A DNA stretch of 64,000 nt from Hygrocybe punicea (GCA_963556145.1 OY744471.1:3217590-3281589); one strand, 5' to 3'; shown: positions 1-12,886, numbered from the stretch's first letter. Translations and numbers: made by a program. The notes: generated by a model from the sequence alone, not told the origin.

Positions 1-805
1 ATACTTGTTCATTGTCATTCACTGCAAGTGTGTCATCACCCCAACAGCCATTACCAGTGACATGCAGGCCAATTCATGCATGTGCAACCTCTTGCTGAGA
101 TGACACTCAAATGACAAAGAGGATAAACAAGACAATAAAACAGCAGGTACAATTGTAGTGCAATATTGCTGGCAATACTAGGCCCAGCAACAACTACTTC
201 AAATTCTCAGCAGTTGACATGAAGCTCCAACTCCAATACTTCTTAGTCAGCAAGGGCAAGTAGCTTGAACAGATCATTACTCTCAGCCAGCATGTCCTCA
301 CAGCAGATAAAGCTTGAGAAGTGGATCAAGCAACTACAGGAGATTGATGCAGATAAGAGCAATGATGATGAGATCAATCTGGAGGCATAGATGTACTATC
401 ACAAGCTGGTAGACACAACTCAGGCTTGAGATGCAGAGAATGTGCAGGTCCTTTCTTTGCTCCACTCTCCAATATAACACTTTAACTGTTCTTGTTTTTG
501 GTAGCATTCAGCAAATGACATGCTTACCTCTCCTGCTGGATCCTTCTCAAACTTTCATATGATGAATCTGATAGACTCAAGATGGGATCAGATTCTTTCA
601 CCACCCTGTTCAGATAGGCAAAAATGCAGCTTATTGAGCTGATGACATTGGTATGTTGTCTCTCCCTTACACTGGCTTGCCTGATGCCACTCTCTATAGT
701 TTGTGCTCAAGTTCAGGAGTGAACTCCTCACCAAAGTTAGGTGTCTCCAAAGCCTTCTAGCTAAGTGCGACAAAACAATCAGGACATGAAAGAAGAAAAG
801 GATTC
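1..805. other. No gene recognised; decayed repeat-like DNA
   Basis: The stretch is moderately AT-rich. A frame around 300-460 reads like a degraded coding segment (charged, glutamine-rich, with in-frame stops), but I cannot assign it to a family. It lies just upstream of the Helitron remnant and may be part of the same decayed insertion. No terminal repeats or promoter signals were seen. Confidence 0.4.
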
Positions 806-2540
806 ATGACTGGAACAATGGATGAAGTCAAAGCTAAGGTAAACCAGAAATCTGAACAAGAAGACTATGAGGATCCCACTCAGACTCTACCTGAAGCCCC
901 CCCACCTATTTGTATAATTATGCATGATGTGAGCAACAACAATTGCAATGATTGCAAACAGGTGGATTCATGGTGGGATAGATTTGCAAACACTGTGGAT
1001 GATTTGATTTTACACTCCAATGTTCATAATTGTGGCAGAAATAGTTCAAACAATAAAAAAGTGCAGAGAAAAGATAGACCCAGTTGTAAGAACAAACATG
1101 GTAAATGCAAAGCTAGATTTTCCAGACCTTTGTTTGAATCAACACAAGTAGATCCAAAAACTGGTGCATTGAATATGAAGAAGGGTGAAGCTTGGATTAA
1201 TACATTGACACCACTTGTGACATTTCTACTTCACTGCAATTCTGATATTACAAGTCTTCTCTCTGGTACTGCAATCAAAGCCATTGTCGCATATATTTCT
1301 GACTATATTACAAAGCCTGGATTAAAAACCTATAGCATATTTGATACAATCAGAAGTGTGTTTGACAGAAACTCAGAAATGCTTGGAGGATCTATGAAAA
1401 GAAAATGTAAAGCTAGAAAACATATCACCCAGATCATTAATGCATTGACTTCAAAACTTGAAATTGGTAGTCCAATGGCTTCAATGTATCTTCTTGGCAA
1501 CCCTGACCATTACACCAGTCACAAATTCATTCCTGTTTATTGGAGAAACTATGTAAGAGAAGTCCAGAAGGCTTGGAATTCAGATGACAATAATGACATG
1601 CAAGTTGACTCTGAAAAAGTTGTACTGCACAATCAAAAGGGAAAATTCATAGGACTATCTGCTGTGCATGACTATATTTACTGACCAGCTCATTATGAAG
1701 ACATGAATTTATATGAATGGGTGCAGGGTGCAGAAAGAGTCAAGAGAAACATTTAAAAACCTCATGATAAAATAAACAGTGATGATGAGTTAGATGTCCT
1801 GGAATCTGAGCCACAAACTGCAACTCACAAAACATCTTTGAAATCTAATGTATCTATCAGTAATGACTTAAGCATAGAATTTGATGATCTGAACATCAAA
1901 GATGATGACAATTTCATAGAATGTGATTCAGAGGACAATGAGTCTGATAGCACTGAGCTGGTTCAAGATAACAGCAAGCTTTTTCTAGAAGATCACCCAT
2001 TGTATGAAACACTGCATAGAATTCAGTGAAAAGAAGCAGCATGTTGTTCCAAACTTTGTTGGTGGTTCACTGCCCAGATGTGATAGAGGAGACAGAGAAT
2101 ACTATTGCATCACTATATTCACTCTGTTCAAACCATGGAGATCTGGTCATGACCTGAAAAGTGAACTGGAATCATGGGATGAAGCATTCACTAATCATGA
2201 ATTCACTGTCAGGCAAGTAGAAATTATGGACAACTTTAATCTGAGATATGAATGCCTTGATGCCAGAGATGACAATTCTGCTCAGCTTAGAGAAGGAGCA
2301 GTGTTAGATGATACTTGTCCTCAATTTATAACTTCAGACATGATTTTACACTTGGATGATGACAACATTTAAAATGGTGGTGACTTGGAGATGACAATTA
2401 TGAGCAGGACAAAAGTAATGCAGATTATGGCACTAACAAATATTCTGAACTTGGTCAACATGGTAGACTGATCAAAGCTCAAATGGATGCCACTGAGAAC
2501 ATGGTTAGAAACATTGGTTGGCTTGATCCATGTCCAGATG
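806..2540 (+). pseudogene. Helitron Rep/helicase polyprotein remnant (middle part)
   Basis: Helitron polyproteins join a rolling-circle HUH replication initiator to a PIF1-like helicase. The long open segment 806-1684 (292 codons) carries the conserved fungal Helitron block between those parts: a CKARFSRPLFE motif, then an ALNMKKGEAW motif, then SLLSGTAIKA and YITKPGLKTY. After a stop the same family continues in 1838-2029 and 2004-2372, where NFVGGSLPR and DRGDREYYC-type motifs and NLRYECLDARDD are visible. The order is correct for one protein broken by stops and a frame change. The HUH motif upstream and the helicase Walker motifs downstream are absent. The remnant runs directly into the R1 repeat at about 2541. 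The family call is confident; the outer limits are approximate. Confidence 0.8.
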
Positions 2541-3720
2541 GTTACAAGTTCTTTTAATTTATTAAAAGACTCGTTCATTATTAGGCTCAGTGAGGGTTCA
2601 TAATTAATTAATAAAGTTGATCGCATGTAGAGGACTTTTTTTTTAGGCAAGAGATATGATTCTACTTGATGTTCTGGAAAATCACATGTGATTGTAGCCA
2701 TGTTTGGACAAGCTTACATAAGCATCCAAATATGGGTTGCTTCAAAAAAATCAAATTACCTTCCAATTATATTCAAAATATTCACACTGGCTTCAATTCT
2801 GATCAGAATCAGCTGAAAATTGAACTGCTGACTAATGTAATCATTTCGGGTCAGGTGTGACAGTCACATGTGACCAACCTAACTATATAAGGTAATTTTT
2901 GATATTGTATAGCAAATTATTTACTAATCGCAATGGTGACAATTATATGTGACCAGTCTAACCATATAAGGCAATTTTATACTATATATACTAAATTTTG
3001 AGCTGATCACAGGAGTCATAGTCACATGTGACCACCATTACTATATATAGACATATCAGCCATATAAGCAGAAATAAGCTCAACTTAGATAATATACTAA
3101 TATTTTTACTTAAAACATAAAATTTAATGTAATATTGTCATATATATATATTATCTTATATGCAACATGTATATTTCAAGCAAAATCACTTATTGATATT
3201 TGTTACAATTATACAAATAACAATCCAATGAAAGACAAAAGACTTTATTTATGCTATGTGTAACATTGGTCTACTCACCAAGTACAGCTGTCTTCATGTT
3301 ATCATCTGTTGTGCAACATTCAAGGTTATAGAGATGTAGGGTTGAGCAAATATAAATCAATTGTTATCAGACTGTTTAGGAGCCAGTTGTGTTTGGTAGT
3401 TGACCTATTGCTCTCTAAACATTTGTTTTATGACTAAGAATATTGCATGATAATGCTGCACAGAAGATATGACAGTAAGAGAGGATGCTGATAAAGACTT
3501 AAGACACTCTATGTAGTTTTTTTTGTTCTACTTTTATATTGCTGGGGCGAGAGGTGGGCTTATTAGAACAATTTGCAATATACAACATATGTTATATGTC
3601 TTATACCATATGTAACATGCATAATGCAATTTAATGTTATTGTTTACTTCATGATGAAAGTGAGGAGAGGGAAAAAAGAACTGGTTTATGCCATGCACAG
3701 CATTGGCCCACTAAACAAGT
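2541..3720 (+). repeat. AT-rich dispersed repeat R1, copy A
   Basis: This copy matches two others in the window (24077-28483 reversed and interrupted, 38733-39923). All copies begin with GTTACRAGTTCTTTTAATTT, which folds into an imperfect hairpin, and end in TAAACAAGT. The body is AT-rich and holds repeated CACATGTGAC-type palindromes. No convincing open reading frame spans it. It could be a long MITE, a solo LTR or a non-coding remnant; no target duplication could be identified. Confidence 0.7.
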
Positions 3721-4345
3721 GGGATGAACATCCAAGGGTGCATGTAAGATGCTGACTTTCTTCGTTTTGGAATGCAGATTTGAGTTTGTCAAGGTTGAGA
3801 GTATCGAGGAGTAGAGATGATGTAAAGTTATTGAATTCGGAGGAAAGAGTGAGGATGAGACTCATGCAGAGGAGTTCTTTGTCAAGGTTATCAAGGGTGA
3901 ATCTAGGTGGACGTAGGGCTTGAATGTCCTGCACGACCCTGTCAGCATGAGCTATGAGCTCAGTGAGCATCTCATTGTCATCTTTGCAAGTGCTGAACAG
4001 GATTTTGTAAGCATTAAAACAAGCACCTGGCTTTTTCTGAAGGTGAACTGCCTCCAAGGCCTTCCACATCACAGCAGGATCTCCCTTTGAGGCTTTTACA
4101 TGCACTTTCTGGTTATCCTCCAGTGCAAGCCAAATCTCCCCATTAGTTTTTGCAGCTTTTCTCTTCCACTCAGCAAGCTCTTTCTTCTCAGCAGCAGTAG
4201 GATGTGCAGCATCAGCTGGCACAGGCTGGGGTATAGAACCATCAACGTATTCCTAAAGCTCCTTGGTGGCTAGATAAGTCTCCATGTTGTCAGACCACTA
4301 ACCCCAATTGGAGCTGGAGAGAGCGGAGAATGTGTGTTTAGTCTC
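3686..4345 (-). pseudogene. Ty1/copia retrotransposon gag remnant
   Basis: Gag packages retrotransposon RNA. The open frame 4222-3686 encodes about 178 residues of the copia gag (UBN2-type) fold, with WKRKAAKTNGEIWLAL, then DPAVMWKALEAVH and a long helical stretch ending LNLDKLKSAFQNEE. Upstream the homology continues to about 4345 with the usual gag start (SSSNWG, SDNMETYLATKEL), interrupted by two TAG codons where W or E would be expected. Zinc knuckle, integrase and reverse transcriptase are missing. The 3' end is cut near the R1 end at 3720. This is a dead fragment; the family assignment is good. Confidence 0.75.
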
Positions 4346-5510
4346 AGAAGATCTGATGGTGCTCAATATATAACTCTACTTAGATATGGGGGGCATAGTA
4401 GGAAGTGAAGCTGGAATCAGTCTCCTTAAGCAGAGAAATTACCAGTCTGTTCTCAATCAGACGAAATTGGCTCAGATAGCAGTAGTTGATGATAGAGAGT
4501 TTTCAGAGCAAAATCTGAAGAGGAGGCAACTGAATACCCACCAGCCCAATCTCTCTATGTACTGTATCACAGTGAGAGGTGCAGTGACAACTGGGGTAAC
4601 ACTCCAGAGGAGGCCCAGGGAGGTAGCACTTCACTATGACTTAGCCTTGTTCTAGTCCTTTCTCAACAGACCAGTAATAACTCCCAACAGGTAAAACTGT
4701 TAGAAAGGATGAATGCACACCCCACACATCTATTTGAGATGAAATCAAGCCTAATCAAAGCCCAAAAACCAACAATGACCTCACACAACCACAAGAGCCC
4801 AAAACCCAAAGAGAGTCAGAAACAGGTGTTAACTATTCTGAAGTTACTAACACTGTCGAAGTAAATCGACTCCAGATGACAAAGCACTACAACGAGGACA
4901 TTCTACTGTTGCTAAGGCAATGTAAACGTGGTGAAGCAAGTACTGATAATGATTCGGGTCAGTTCGATGAGTAGATGTCGAGAACAGAGGTCGATCTCAG
5001 GAATGGTGAGGTTTTAGTGTATGATAGTTGTTCCCAATCAATTTGGCGTAGTAACAAACAGTATGGATGGGCAAAGAGGAGGCGGTTTTTCGATAACCTA
5101 GAACGCAGGGCTCATAATCTCTTAAAATGAGCTGGTTAGAGATCACGGTAAATACTGGAGATATACAGTGATCTCCACACTAGGTTTGACCGCTTTGGGA
5201 CAATAAATACAAACGATCAGCCACAATCTTCGAAATCTACTAAGTCCATACTCTCTTATGGTAGAGTGGCTCATCACAACCTAACACATCATTGAGAAGA
5301 ACAAAAATAAGTAAGCAACCATGTCAATTTCTACTCCTTTCATCCCTGCAAAAGGATCTGTTCCACTTTTGTCCCAGAAGCATTTGATTGAAACTTGTGA
5401 ACTGCCAGCAGCTAAAAGACAACAAAAAGATATGTCAGCACCTCCAAAAGGTTTGATATGGGATGAAAATAATTACTTGGGGATGTGGGCCATCGCAAGC
5501 ATGGCATGAA
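4346..5510. other. Possible copia leader region, otherwise unassigned
   Basis: This lies upstream of the copia gag on its coding strand, so part may be that element's leader or LTR, but I found no TG..CA-bounded repeat or primer-binding site. A short plus-strand frame (5321-5509, 62 codons) ends next to a sequence resembling the R1 terminus (CATGGCATGAACGAG) and is not recognised. Nothing else could be supported. Confidence 0.3.
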
Positions 5511-7479
5511 CGAGTTCTTCTAGATTCAGTCCAATTGTTGAACATATAGTATTTATTATTTTCAATAGATATCAAATCAATTGTGCTGACTATTGTTTTC
5601 TAATGCAAAAAAAGATAATTAAAATGTAGATATCTCTGGATGTGAAAGAAAAACTCATATATTACCATTGTGTATGAATGAATTTCAAATAATTCAAGGT
5701 ACATGCATGCAGGATTGCCCTCAGGTGTCATCATTCAATATTTCAACCTCAGACAAACTTCATCATGGACAAACAACTGCTCACTGTATTACTCTTGGCA
5801 ACACCCTGTTCTTTACTATTCCCAACACTTACATTACTTATCAACATTCTGCACAATTATCCATGACAAAGGTGAGGACAACAAAGACAGTGAGGAGAAT
5901 CAGAGGACAAGACTGGCGATGGGGACAAATATAACAATGACAATAATGAAGACAGCAAAGTGGATGAAGGCAGAAATGGAGAAAATAAGGACCAAGAAGT
6001 ACAGTGTTGACCCACTTCTTGATACACCCCCACTCCTTGATACACTTATAGGAAAACTCACTCAGTTTTCCTCCTATTTCTTAGAAAACTTGTGGCTACC
6101 ATCTTGTGTATGTTACCAATATGTGTACCAATTTTGACTAGGATCTGAGTGGTAGTCATTACACACCAACCATATGTACATCTGAAATCAGTCAGATTTG
6201 CATGAAATCAACTTTTGTAACCACTCCTGACCCGAAATGGGGCCCAGAGTGTGTTGTTTTACCACCAAAGACTTATTTGTGACATATTAGTGGCTTAGTT
6301 TGTCTCCGGAATTAAAAGATTTTATGGAGAATTGACTGAGAAAATCTCATGTCTAGATTTTCTGATTTTGGAGCGTGACAGTATGCGACTCAAGCCACAT
6401 GATACAAGTCATGTTTGACCAAAAAAATGCAAGCCGGCAGTGCCAGAGGATGTAGACAGTAGCTTCAGCGATGCTTCAGGCTCGGAAAGTGAATGATTTG
6501 ATGAAATGCGACTTAAATCACCAATAATTCGATAACACAAGTGACATGTCACATGTGTCTCAAGGATGGGGTTGGTGTGACAAACAACACTCAATCATGT
6601 TATATAGATCAACTCACGTATAATTGTGTGGAAGCTCTCAATATTTTGGGATAAGCAACTTAAGATACTTTACAACATATCTGGGTACTTGATTTAGAAG
6701 TAGATGAGCATTTGAGGGAGAGGGAGCCAAATTTCAAAGTGGTGTCTCAAGGAGTGGGTCAACACTGTAAATATCAGGGCAAGAACACTGTGGAACAAGA
6801 GACGCCAAACTCTCCACCCCTTGCAGCTCCTCATAAAGCTACAGTGCTCCATCAATTGATGTGAGCCTGGGGTTGTGAGGAAATTTGAGGGTGGAGGAGG
6901 TTGATTTGTGGTCCAAACTGTATCTGAATGTGAACCAAATTGCATAGAATGGTTTCATCAGTTCTGGTTCAGGTTTGGTAAAATGGCTGAAAAGTAAGTA
7001 AAGAAATGTGAACAACTAATAAAATAAATACCTGAAAATATTCTTGTGTTTGCAATTTGGACATGGTTCAGGAAATCAAGAAGGCCTCAAAACCTTGAAC
7101 TGAACCTGTCACAGGTCCAGTTCAGCAGGTTTGAACTGGGTTTTTCTACTAGGTTCAGAACTGAACTATGGCATTACTATAATCAGCAAATGGTATAAGG
7201 AGCCATTAGAAGAAATTCATTAGAGTGTATTTAAGACTCTAGAAGTGGTACGATCCTCCTTATTGAGCTGTGCAGACCTCCTCCTCCTCATATCCCCATG
7301 GTATCATATCTCTACACTCAGACATTGGATCATCAAATGCTGTGAGGAGCTATTAGAAGAAATCTATTAGAGTGTGTCCATGACATTGGAAGAAGTGGCA
7401 TGATCTTCTTCATTGAGCCATGCTGACCATCACCTCTTATAGGTCTAGACTTGGACATCCAATCAAACTCAGTTGCTAT
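5511..7479. other. No gene recognised; AT-rich with GGTTCAG-rich decayed inverted-repeat block
   Basis: Short frames at 5668-6137 are not recognised. Around 6950-7175 the DNA is rich in GGTTCAG / CTGAACC words and ends GAACTGAACTATGGCATTACTA. This resembles the TA-flanked GGTTCGG-rich element at 29428-30572 and suggests an old relative, although the left end could not be located. Confidence 0.3.
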
Positions 7480-7600
7480 ATTGGGACACATTATTTCCCT
7501 CAGTCCCAGAATGAAATGAATGAATTATCTTAATGTCTGAAAACCGGGTTTATAAAAATTCCATAAATTGAAGAACTTATATAAGTTAGATTTCGAAGAA
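7480..7600 (+). repeat. Direct repeat partner of 23653-23775
   Basis: Both places read TTTCCCTCAGT, then CAGA, then AATGAAT, then CTGARAACCRGGTTTATAA, then CCATAAAT-GAAGAAC in the same orientation. The two copies bracket the satellite and KDZ block from outside. They may be remains of one larger element or of separate copies of a short repeat family. Confidence 0.55.
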
Positions 7601-7689
7601 AATAAACTTTCAAATTTATTATATAATATTTAATTGTTGTTTAATAAATAAACCATATATTCTAGCTGGATGTGGCCATAAACTGCACA

Positions 7690-7924
7690 GGAGGGTGTGG
7701 TGTAAAAAAATTGGGGATGGATGCTTGGAGTCAGAGGGGTGCATAAACACTGGGCAGAAATGGGTGGGATTGGGACCCCCCCGACAGCTCATTTTCTATG
7801 TGAACGAGGTACAGGGGCTGTAAACTAGCTTTGGGCTGATTAAAAATGGCATGGAGTGGCATGTCCCAGGTGTGAAAAGGTCTAAGGGGTGGTATTTGTG
7901 TACTGGGCGGAAATGGGTCAGGGC
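7690..7924 (+). repeat. About 150-bp satellite units, left of KDZ element
   Basis: One and a half units of a GC-rich tandem repeat. The recurring block starts CTCATTTTCTATG, continues with an AACG-GGT-GGGG stretch and ends with ACTGGGC-GAAATGGGT. The same unit in the same orientation continues at 22334-23160, on the other side of the KDZ element. The array was therefore probably continuous before that insertion. Confidence 0.7.
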
Positions 7925-8400
7925 ATTCAGCAAGATATTACCAACTGACTTGGGATGCCTGAAAATGAGATTGCCCAACTGACTTGGGGATAGCTGAATC
8001 AGGCTGAGATATATCCTGGCCCAACTGAACTGGTCCAGGCTGATGTTCCCAGGATATATTCTGGGCCAACTAGGATGGTCCAGGCTGATGTTTCCCGGAT
8101 ATATCCTGTGCCAACTGACATGGTCCAGGCTGATTTTCTCAGGATATATCCTGGGCCATTTAACATGGTCCAGGCTGATGTTCCCAGGATATATTCTGGG
8201 CCAACTGAGATGGTCCAGGCTGATGTTCTTGGGATATATCCTGGCCCATCTGGGATGGTTGAGGCTGATGTCCCCAGGATATATCCTGGGCTAACTGGGA
8301 TGGTCCAGGCTGATGTTCTCAGGATATATCCTGGCTCAACTGACATGGTTTATGCTGATGCTGTCATGATGTCTCCTGGCTCATCTTGGATTGTTCAGGA
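7925..8400 (+). repeat. Left KDZ terminal inverted repeat plus 45-bp minisatellite array
   Basis: About 65 bp of unique terminal sequence, itself containing two copies of CCAACTGACTTGGG, is followed by roughly eight units of a 45-bp repeat. The unit core is GGTCCAGGCTGATGTTC followed by CAGGATATATCCTGG, which is a palindrome. Because 45 is a multiple of three, the array is open in several frames on both strands; it is not a gene. Confidence 0.85.
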
Positions 8401-8673
8401 TAATGTTCTTAGGTTATGTTTTCAGGATATGTCCATAAGACATCTGTTTTGTTGCTAGAGCTCATAATCATGTGCCACAATAACTTGATTGATTCATTAT
8501 AGTCAACTCCTGGTAGCTGCAACTACCCATAAAGCCCTGATACATGTCAGCCCTTCTTGTATTTTTTCTTTTCAGGTCCCTGCTCAGTTTCTTCCTCTGG
8601 ATCTATGTGACGTTTGGACCGTTGCCTATTGTTGAATCAGTATCATTTTCACAACTTATCCCATAATAATGAC

Positions 8674-11271
8674 TTACAATCTGTCAGCAGATGGAATCTG
8701 CTCAAATACTGACTTCATCTCAAGCATAATTTTCATCCACCTTTCATGCTCTGCCTGTCCCCCAATCCGACTTCCCCATTCCTTTAGTCCCACCAAGAAC
8801 AGAACAAGTCCTCCAAGTCCTCTTCTACACCATGTTTTCTCCAGAACACTATTTGCAGATATACCACCCAAGGTACACCGTTGCCACCACTTTTCCATCT
8901 GTTTTTCAATTCTATCAAAGTCCATGATATCATCCTGTTTCTTTGATCGACTCAAGCTCCAGTTCACTAAGGATCGAGGGGGCTTGAATTCCAAAGCAGG
9001 TGGTGTGGTGGGACCACCCAAGCGAACCAGGGCCAATTCAACACCTACCCAAGCCTCACAAAGATGACTCCAATCTTGACCCAGCTTGGAGATTGTATTC
9101 TCATCAAGACCAATTTCCAGACCCAGACGCTGTATTTCTCTTGGAATACCTGTTGTCTTGATAATAATTTTTGGAGGAGCTGGTAATTTTTTTAGCCTGT
9201 AGTTTTCATGATCAGTTATGCATGAGAGTATATATAAATGTTCAACCTTTCAATATCCTCTAGCACAACTTCAATAGCCCTCATAATGAAATTGTATCCC
9301 ACAAGTGTTGTTTGGTGAGTGTAGTCTGGAAAATCACTTGGTATATCATCATCTCGAATAAAGTGTGCCTGAGTATATGCCCGCAATGCTAATCCAAGGC
9401 CAAGAAGGATCTGCTCAATGGATGAAGTACAATGGGGTTTTCTAGAGGAAGCATCAATCCATGGTTGTGTTGCAATCTAAGCAACAAAGCTCTTGCAGCT
9501 GTCTGGGTGATCACTTTCTGCAAAGAATTCGGCTGGAAGATATTTGTGGGCAAAGTTCCAGCTTGCCCATGAAGCGGGAACTTCAGCATGGCTTGAACCA
9601 TGTTTATCCTGTGATAAAATGAGATTTAAAGAGTGATGAGAGGAAAATATAACAAACTGCATATTTTATCAGTGCCAAGGCATCCTGATATTCCTTTATG
9701 GATGATAACATCTTGAGAAATGCTTGATTGCTGTATAAGGTGCCTGCTGGTGATTGTTTATGAGCTGCTCCTGCAGCTGGGGCACTTTCTACTTCTTCTC
9801 CCTCAGCGCTGTCCACCTCAACATACAACCTTTTTGCCTGTTTTACAGGAACTACTTTTTTCTTTTCCACAGCACGTAACTCTTGTTTCACTTGCAGTGG
9901 TCATTTTCCAGCTGCTTGCCTCATATACCAGAAGTGATATAGCCCATTTGCACATCAATTTGTCATGCGTGATGGCTCTTTGATGGTAATGTCATTGTCA
10001 TGAGGAATAGATGTGGACTTGAAAAAACCCTGGGGATTGGCCTCAATTTCCTTCCAGTGTACAGTGGAGGATCGAGTGTAAAATGCTGTACACACATTAA
10101 CAATAAATACACATCAATGGTATTGTGAGGACATACCCATCACTAATTTCACAAAGTTGCGAAGCACCATCCGCACAACTAAAGGGTCAGCATCGACTGG
10201 CTTTTCAGGCAGATATGGATATTTGTCATCATCAAATGTTGTGATGGCCCAAGGTGAAAGCTTGGAATTGTCTTCCTCATTCTCTACAATGTCATTTGAA
10301 TTAATCATCACATGTGAAACATGATTGTCAATTACCTTTGCAGAAAGATTGTGCAAATTTACACCACTCATCATAGAAATCGCTATCCTTCCATTTGGAA
10401 AAATGCCTGGAGAATTTAGCCGTAGGATCATTGGTCTCAAATCTTGTTGCATTTCAGTTGATGTTTAACTTCTTGAAAATGAAAACTTACTTGGATACAG
10501 AAGCTTGATCATTCTCATTCACATGTGTGGTTAAAATGACAACATGAACCCCCATTTTGCGATGGAGATCATTCATGAAGCTCGTTACTGTTCTATGGAG
10601 TTGTGTCCTGGCCTCTCTGCTGGAATAGTCAATCACATATTCACTTTCCCACAGTATGATTACATACTCCATTTGTTGTTCACGTGGCCAAGCTTCTGTA
10701 TTCCACTTTCTAGCCTCATCATCACAACGTGCTTGATCCTCCTCTGATAGGCCATTCCAGACATTCGAGAGTGCAGGCTGATAAGCACTCATATGAGTGT
10801 GACTGCCAGCATTAATCAAATTTTGCATTTCTTCCTCCACTTCCCTCTTGAATAAATATCCTGCTGCTGTTCTCCGTGTCTATCGTTTACCCCACATATC
10901 ATTTCCTTTTCCAACACCACTATCCTTCTCAACATGATTTTCCGACTCGTGAGTATCACCTCTAGCATTTTTCTTGTTCTGTTGGGATTGTCACTCATTC
11001 TTAAACCAATTGGCAATTTTCTACTCAAGGTTAATATGTTTAAAATGAAGAGAAGTATAATTAAAATGGTATTAACCTTGTGAAGAATGTCTTTATCATC
11101 AGGCAGAACAAGTGGTGTTTTGTTGGCTCCCTTCCTCTCCTTTTGAAGCTGATGCAACTCTTTGATGATCTCAGTTCGAATTTTTTTCTTATTTTCATTG
11201 TTGGTGGTGGAAACATATTTGTTGTAGTGAGACTTGAGAATTGCCTGGATTTCTTCAGTAGCCCAAGCCAT
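8674..11271 (-). pseudogene. KDZ-associated gene with homeodomain-like N-terminus, decayed
   Basis: A multi-exon minus-strand gene starting at 11271 (MAWATEEIQAILKSHYNKY). A good intron (GTTAATACC to TTGAGTAG, about 11022-11077) joins DDKDILHK to KIANWFKNE. The W-F-x-N arrangement is that of homeodomain helix 3, preceded by helical sequence. Stops follow at 10991-10993 (expected CGA, read TGA) and 10880-10882. Downstream exons read SAYQPALSNVWNGLSEEDQ (10.8 kb), a 113-residue block at 10452-10114, a KQAKRLYVEVDS segment with an Ala-rich linker (9.85 kb) and a tryptophan-containing C-terminal block at 9036-8674. I recognise this as an Agaricomycete-specific hypothetical family often found in repeats. 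DNA binding is inferred from the helix-3 motif only. It is transcribed away from the other two KDZ genes. Confidence 0.6.
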
Positions 11272-11279
11272 TTGTAGTT

Positions 11280-11930
11280 CAGTATGAGGTAGACTGGAGG
11301 ATGAGTGAAATAGAAGTGGTAAGGGAAGTTAGGATGAACTCTGGAAGCTAAAACAGATTTTCCTTGCAAATTGGAGCAGTAGTAACTCAGAAATCGGAGC
11401 AAACTTGAGTTGCTGTGGCAAATTCCCACGTCAACAATCACATGTGCAAATTGCCATGTCAACAATCACATGTTCAAAATATCACATGATGGTTCAATTG
11501 TATTTAAAAACTCCGAAACCTTCGTTTTCACCCCTTGAGTGCTTTTCTCCCACTCCCACTCCCCTGGCAGAGAGAGCCGAATCTCTCTGCTTGATGCCAG
11601 GGCACCGAAGTCCTGGTGAGGGTGCAGCCTGTGGTGTGATCTGCACTCCATTTCGTAGACCTGGATATGTTACCAGCAGAGAGGGTGGCCTCTCTGCTAT
11701 TCCCTGGGCATGGGTCCAGGGTAGGTAACTTAAAAGGTTCTCATTTATTTATACATAGTAGTAGTAACGAGTTATGATAATAAAATCTAAGCTTATTTTC
11801 TGTGTGTACTTAGTTTTGCTGGCATGCCTATAGACAGGGCAGCGGCGGTTTCGCGAGTTTGCGAGTATTTGGGTGGTGGGGTTGGGGCCACCATCACTGG
11901 ATGAGGCATCATGCCCCCCAACTGTTCTCT
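11280..11930. other. Intergenic spacer inside the KDZ element
   Basis: This lies upstream of the divergent minus-strand gene and probably holds its promoter. It contains a short tandem duplication of a CAACAATCACATGT word (11431-11475) and an imperfect inverted pair around GCAGAGAGAG / CTCTCTGC (11568-11700). No coding sequence is supported. Confidence 0.35.
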
Positions 11931-11936
11931 GGTCCC

Positions 11937-11996
11937 TGGAGACCTCGCGGACACAGCACCGACGTCCATTGACGTCGCGGTGCATGTACGCGAGGT
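11937..11996. repeat. Palindromic repeat, GACCTCGCG..CGCGAGGTC type
   Basis: The outer arms GACCTCGCG and CGCGAGGTC are perfectly complementary. The inner part (GCACCGACGTC, CATT, GACGT, CG, CGGTGC) forms a second hairpin. This is the CpG-rich, least decayed-looking member of a family also found at about 45.0-45.3, 47.0-47.3, 58.7 and 59.05 kb. Confidence 0.6.
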
Positions 11997-11997
11997 C

Positions 11998-12122
11998 AGT
12001 TGGGATGGGGCGTTGGGCGCCGGACGTGGTGGGGCCGTTGGGTGTTGGGCGTTGGGGTTGGGCCGTCGTCGTCGTTGCCAGTTTTGATGGGCTGTTGGGC
12101 ATTGGCATTGGGCGTTGGGCGT
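11998..12122 (+). repeat. GTTGGGC-rich minisatellite, left part
   Basis: Degenerate tandem words GTTGGGC/GTTGGGG mixed with GCCGTCGTCGTCGTTGCC. The array is cut here by the LTR element and resumes at 14630. The strand is strongly G-biased and could form G-quadruplexes. Confidence 0.7.
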
Positions 12123-12278
12123 TGGAGTGGTACGGAGGTACCGCTCCGAGGGCTAGCTGGAGAGTCTTGCTGAAGAGCTGGCGAGGAAGACTGGATTCGG
12201 AACTGCTACCAAACGGGGAACTATCTACAACGAACCGTGGGATCCTCATCACGTGACTAGGCACTCGCTACCACTCCA
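12123..12278 (-). repeat. 3' LTR of nested element
   Basis: 156 bp with TG..CA ends and 10-bp terminal inverted repeats. It is preceded, on the minus strand, by the purine-rich tract at about 12280-12297. Confidence 0.85.
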
Positions 12279-12886
12279 AGTGCCCCCCTTCCTCATAGCG
12301 ACGCCCTCGTCGCTATCGAAGACCCAAAAAAGAAGAAAGGAAAAAAGAGAGGAAGAAAAGAGGGAAACACTGAAAAAGGAACTAGTCTACTCCACTGGGG
12401 TCTAGCAAAGGAGGTCCAAGACTGGGATTGAAGGGAATGGGAACTTGTCCAGAAAAAGATGTGAAAGAAACAGAGGGATGGGAAAAGGCAGGAGAAATGT
12501 CATGGACACGAGCCAGAAGATTTGATGAGTTTCGCGTAGAGATAGTGGGTTGTACTCGGTATGGGAGTCATCGAAATGCGTTGGGTATGGTTGACGACGA
12601 GGTGGGAGTTTATGTACGGGGTATCTTGGGGAAAGGTTTTGAGGGTGGACACGGCGGTGACGGTAGCGAAGCGCAGACCATGGATTTTGCGTTTGGGGGT
12701 AGGTAAGTGTAGGGATGCTCTTCGGATGCCAAATGGGGACGTGAGTCAGGTGGTTGTTGCGCCAGGTACAGTTTTGACGGGGAATGTTGAACACAGGGAT
12801 GGCTTGGGTTTTCGGGGCGGGATATTGTCGTGGTATGCTGATGGAGGTGTGTCCACGGGCTCCGTTTGCGTAGACGCGTCGGCGTA

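Noticed and set aside
5668..6137. Overlapping plus frames of 88 and 144 codons as a gene
   Set aside because: No conserved motif, no plausible intron structure, and surrounded by decayed repeats.
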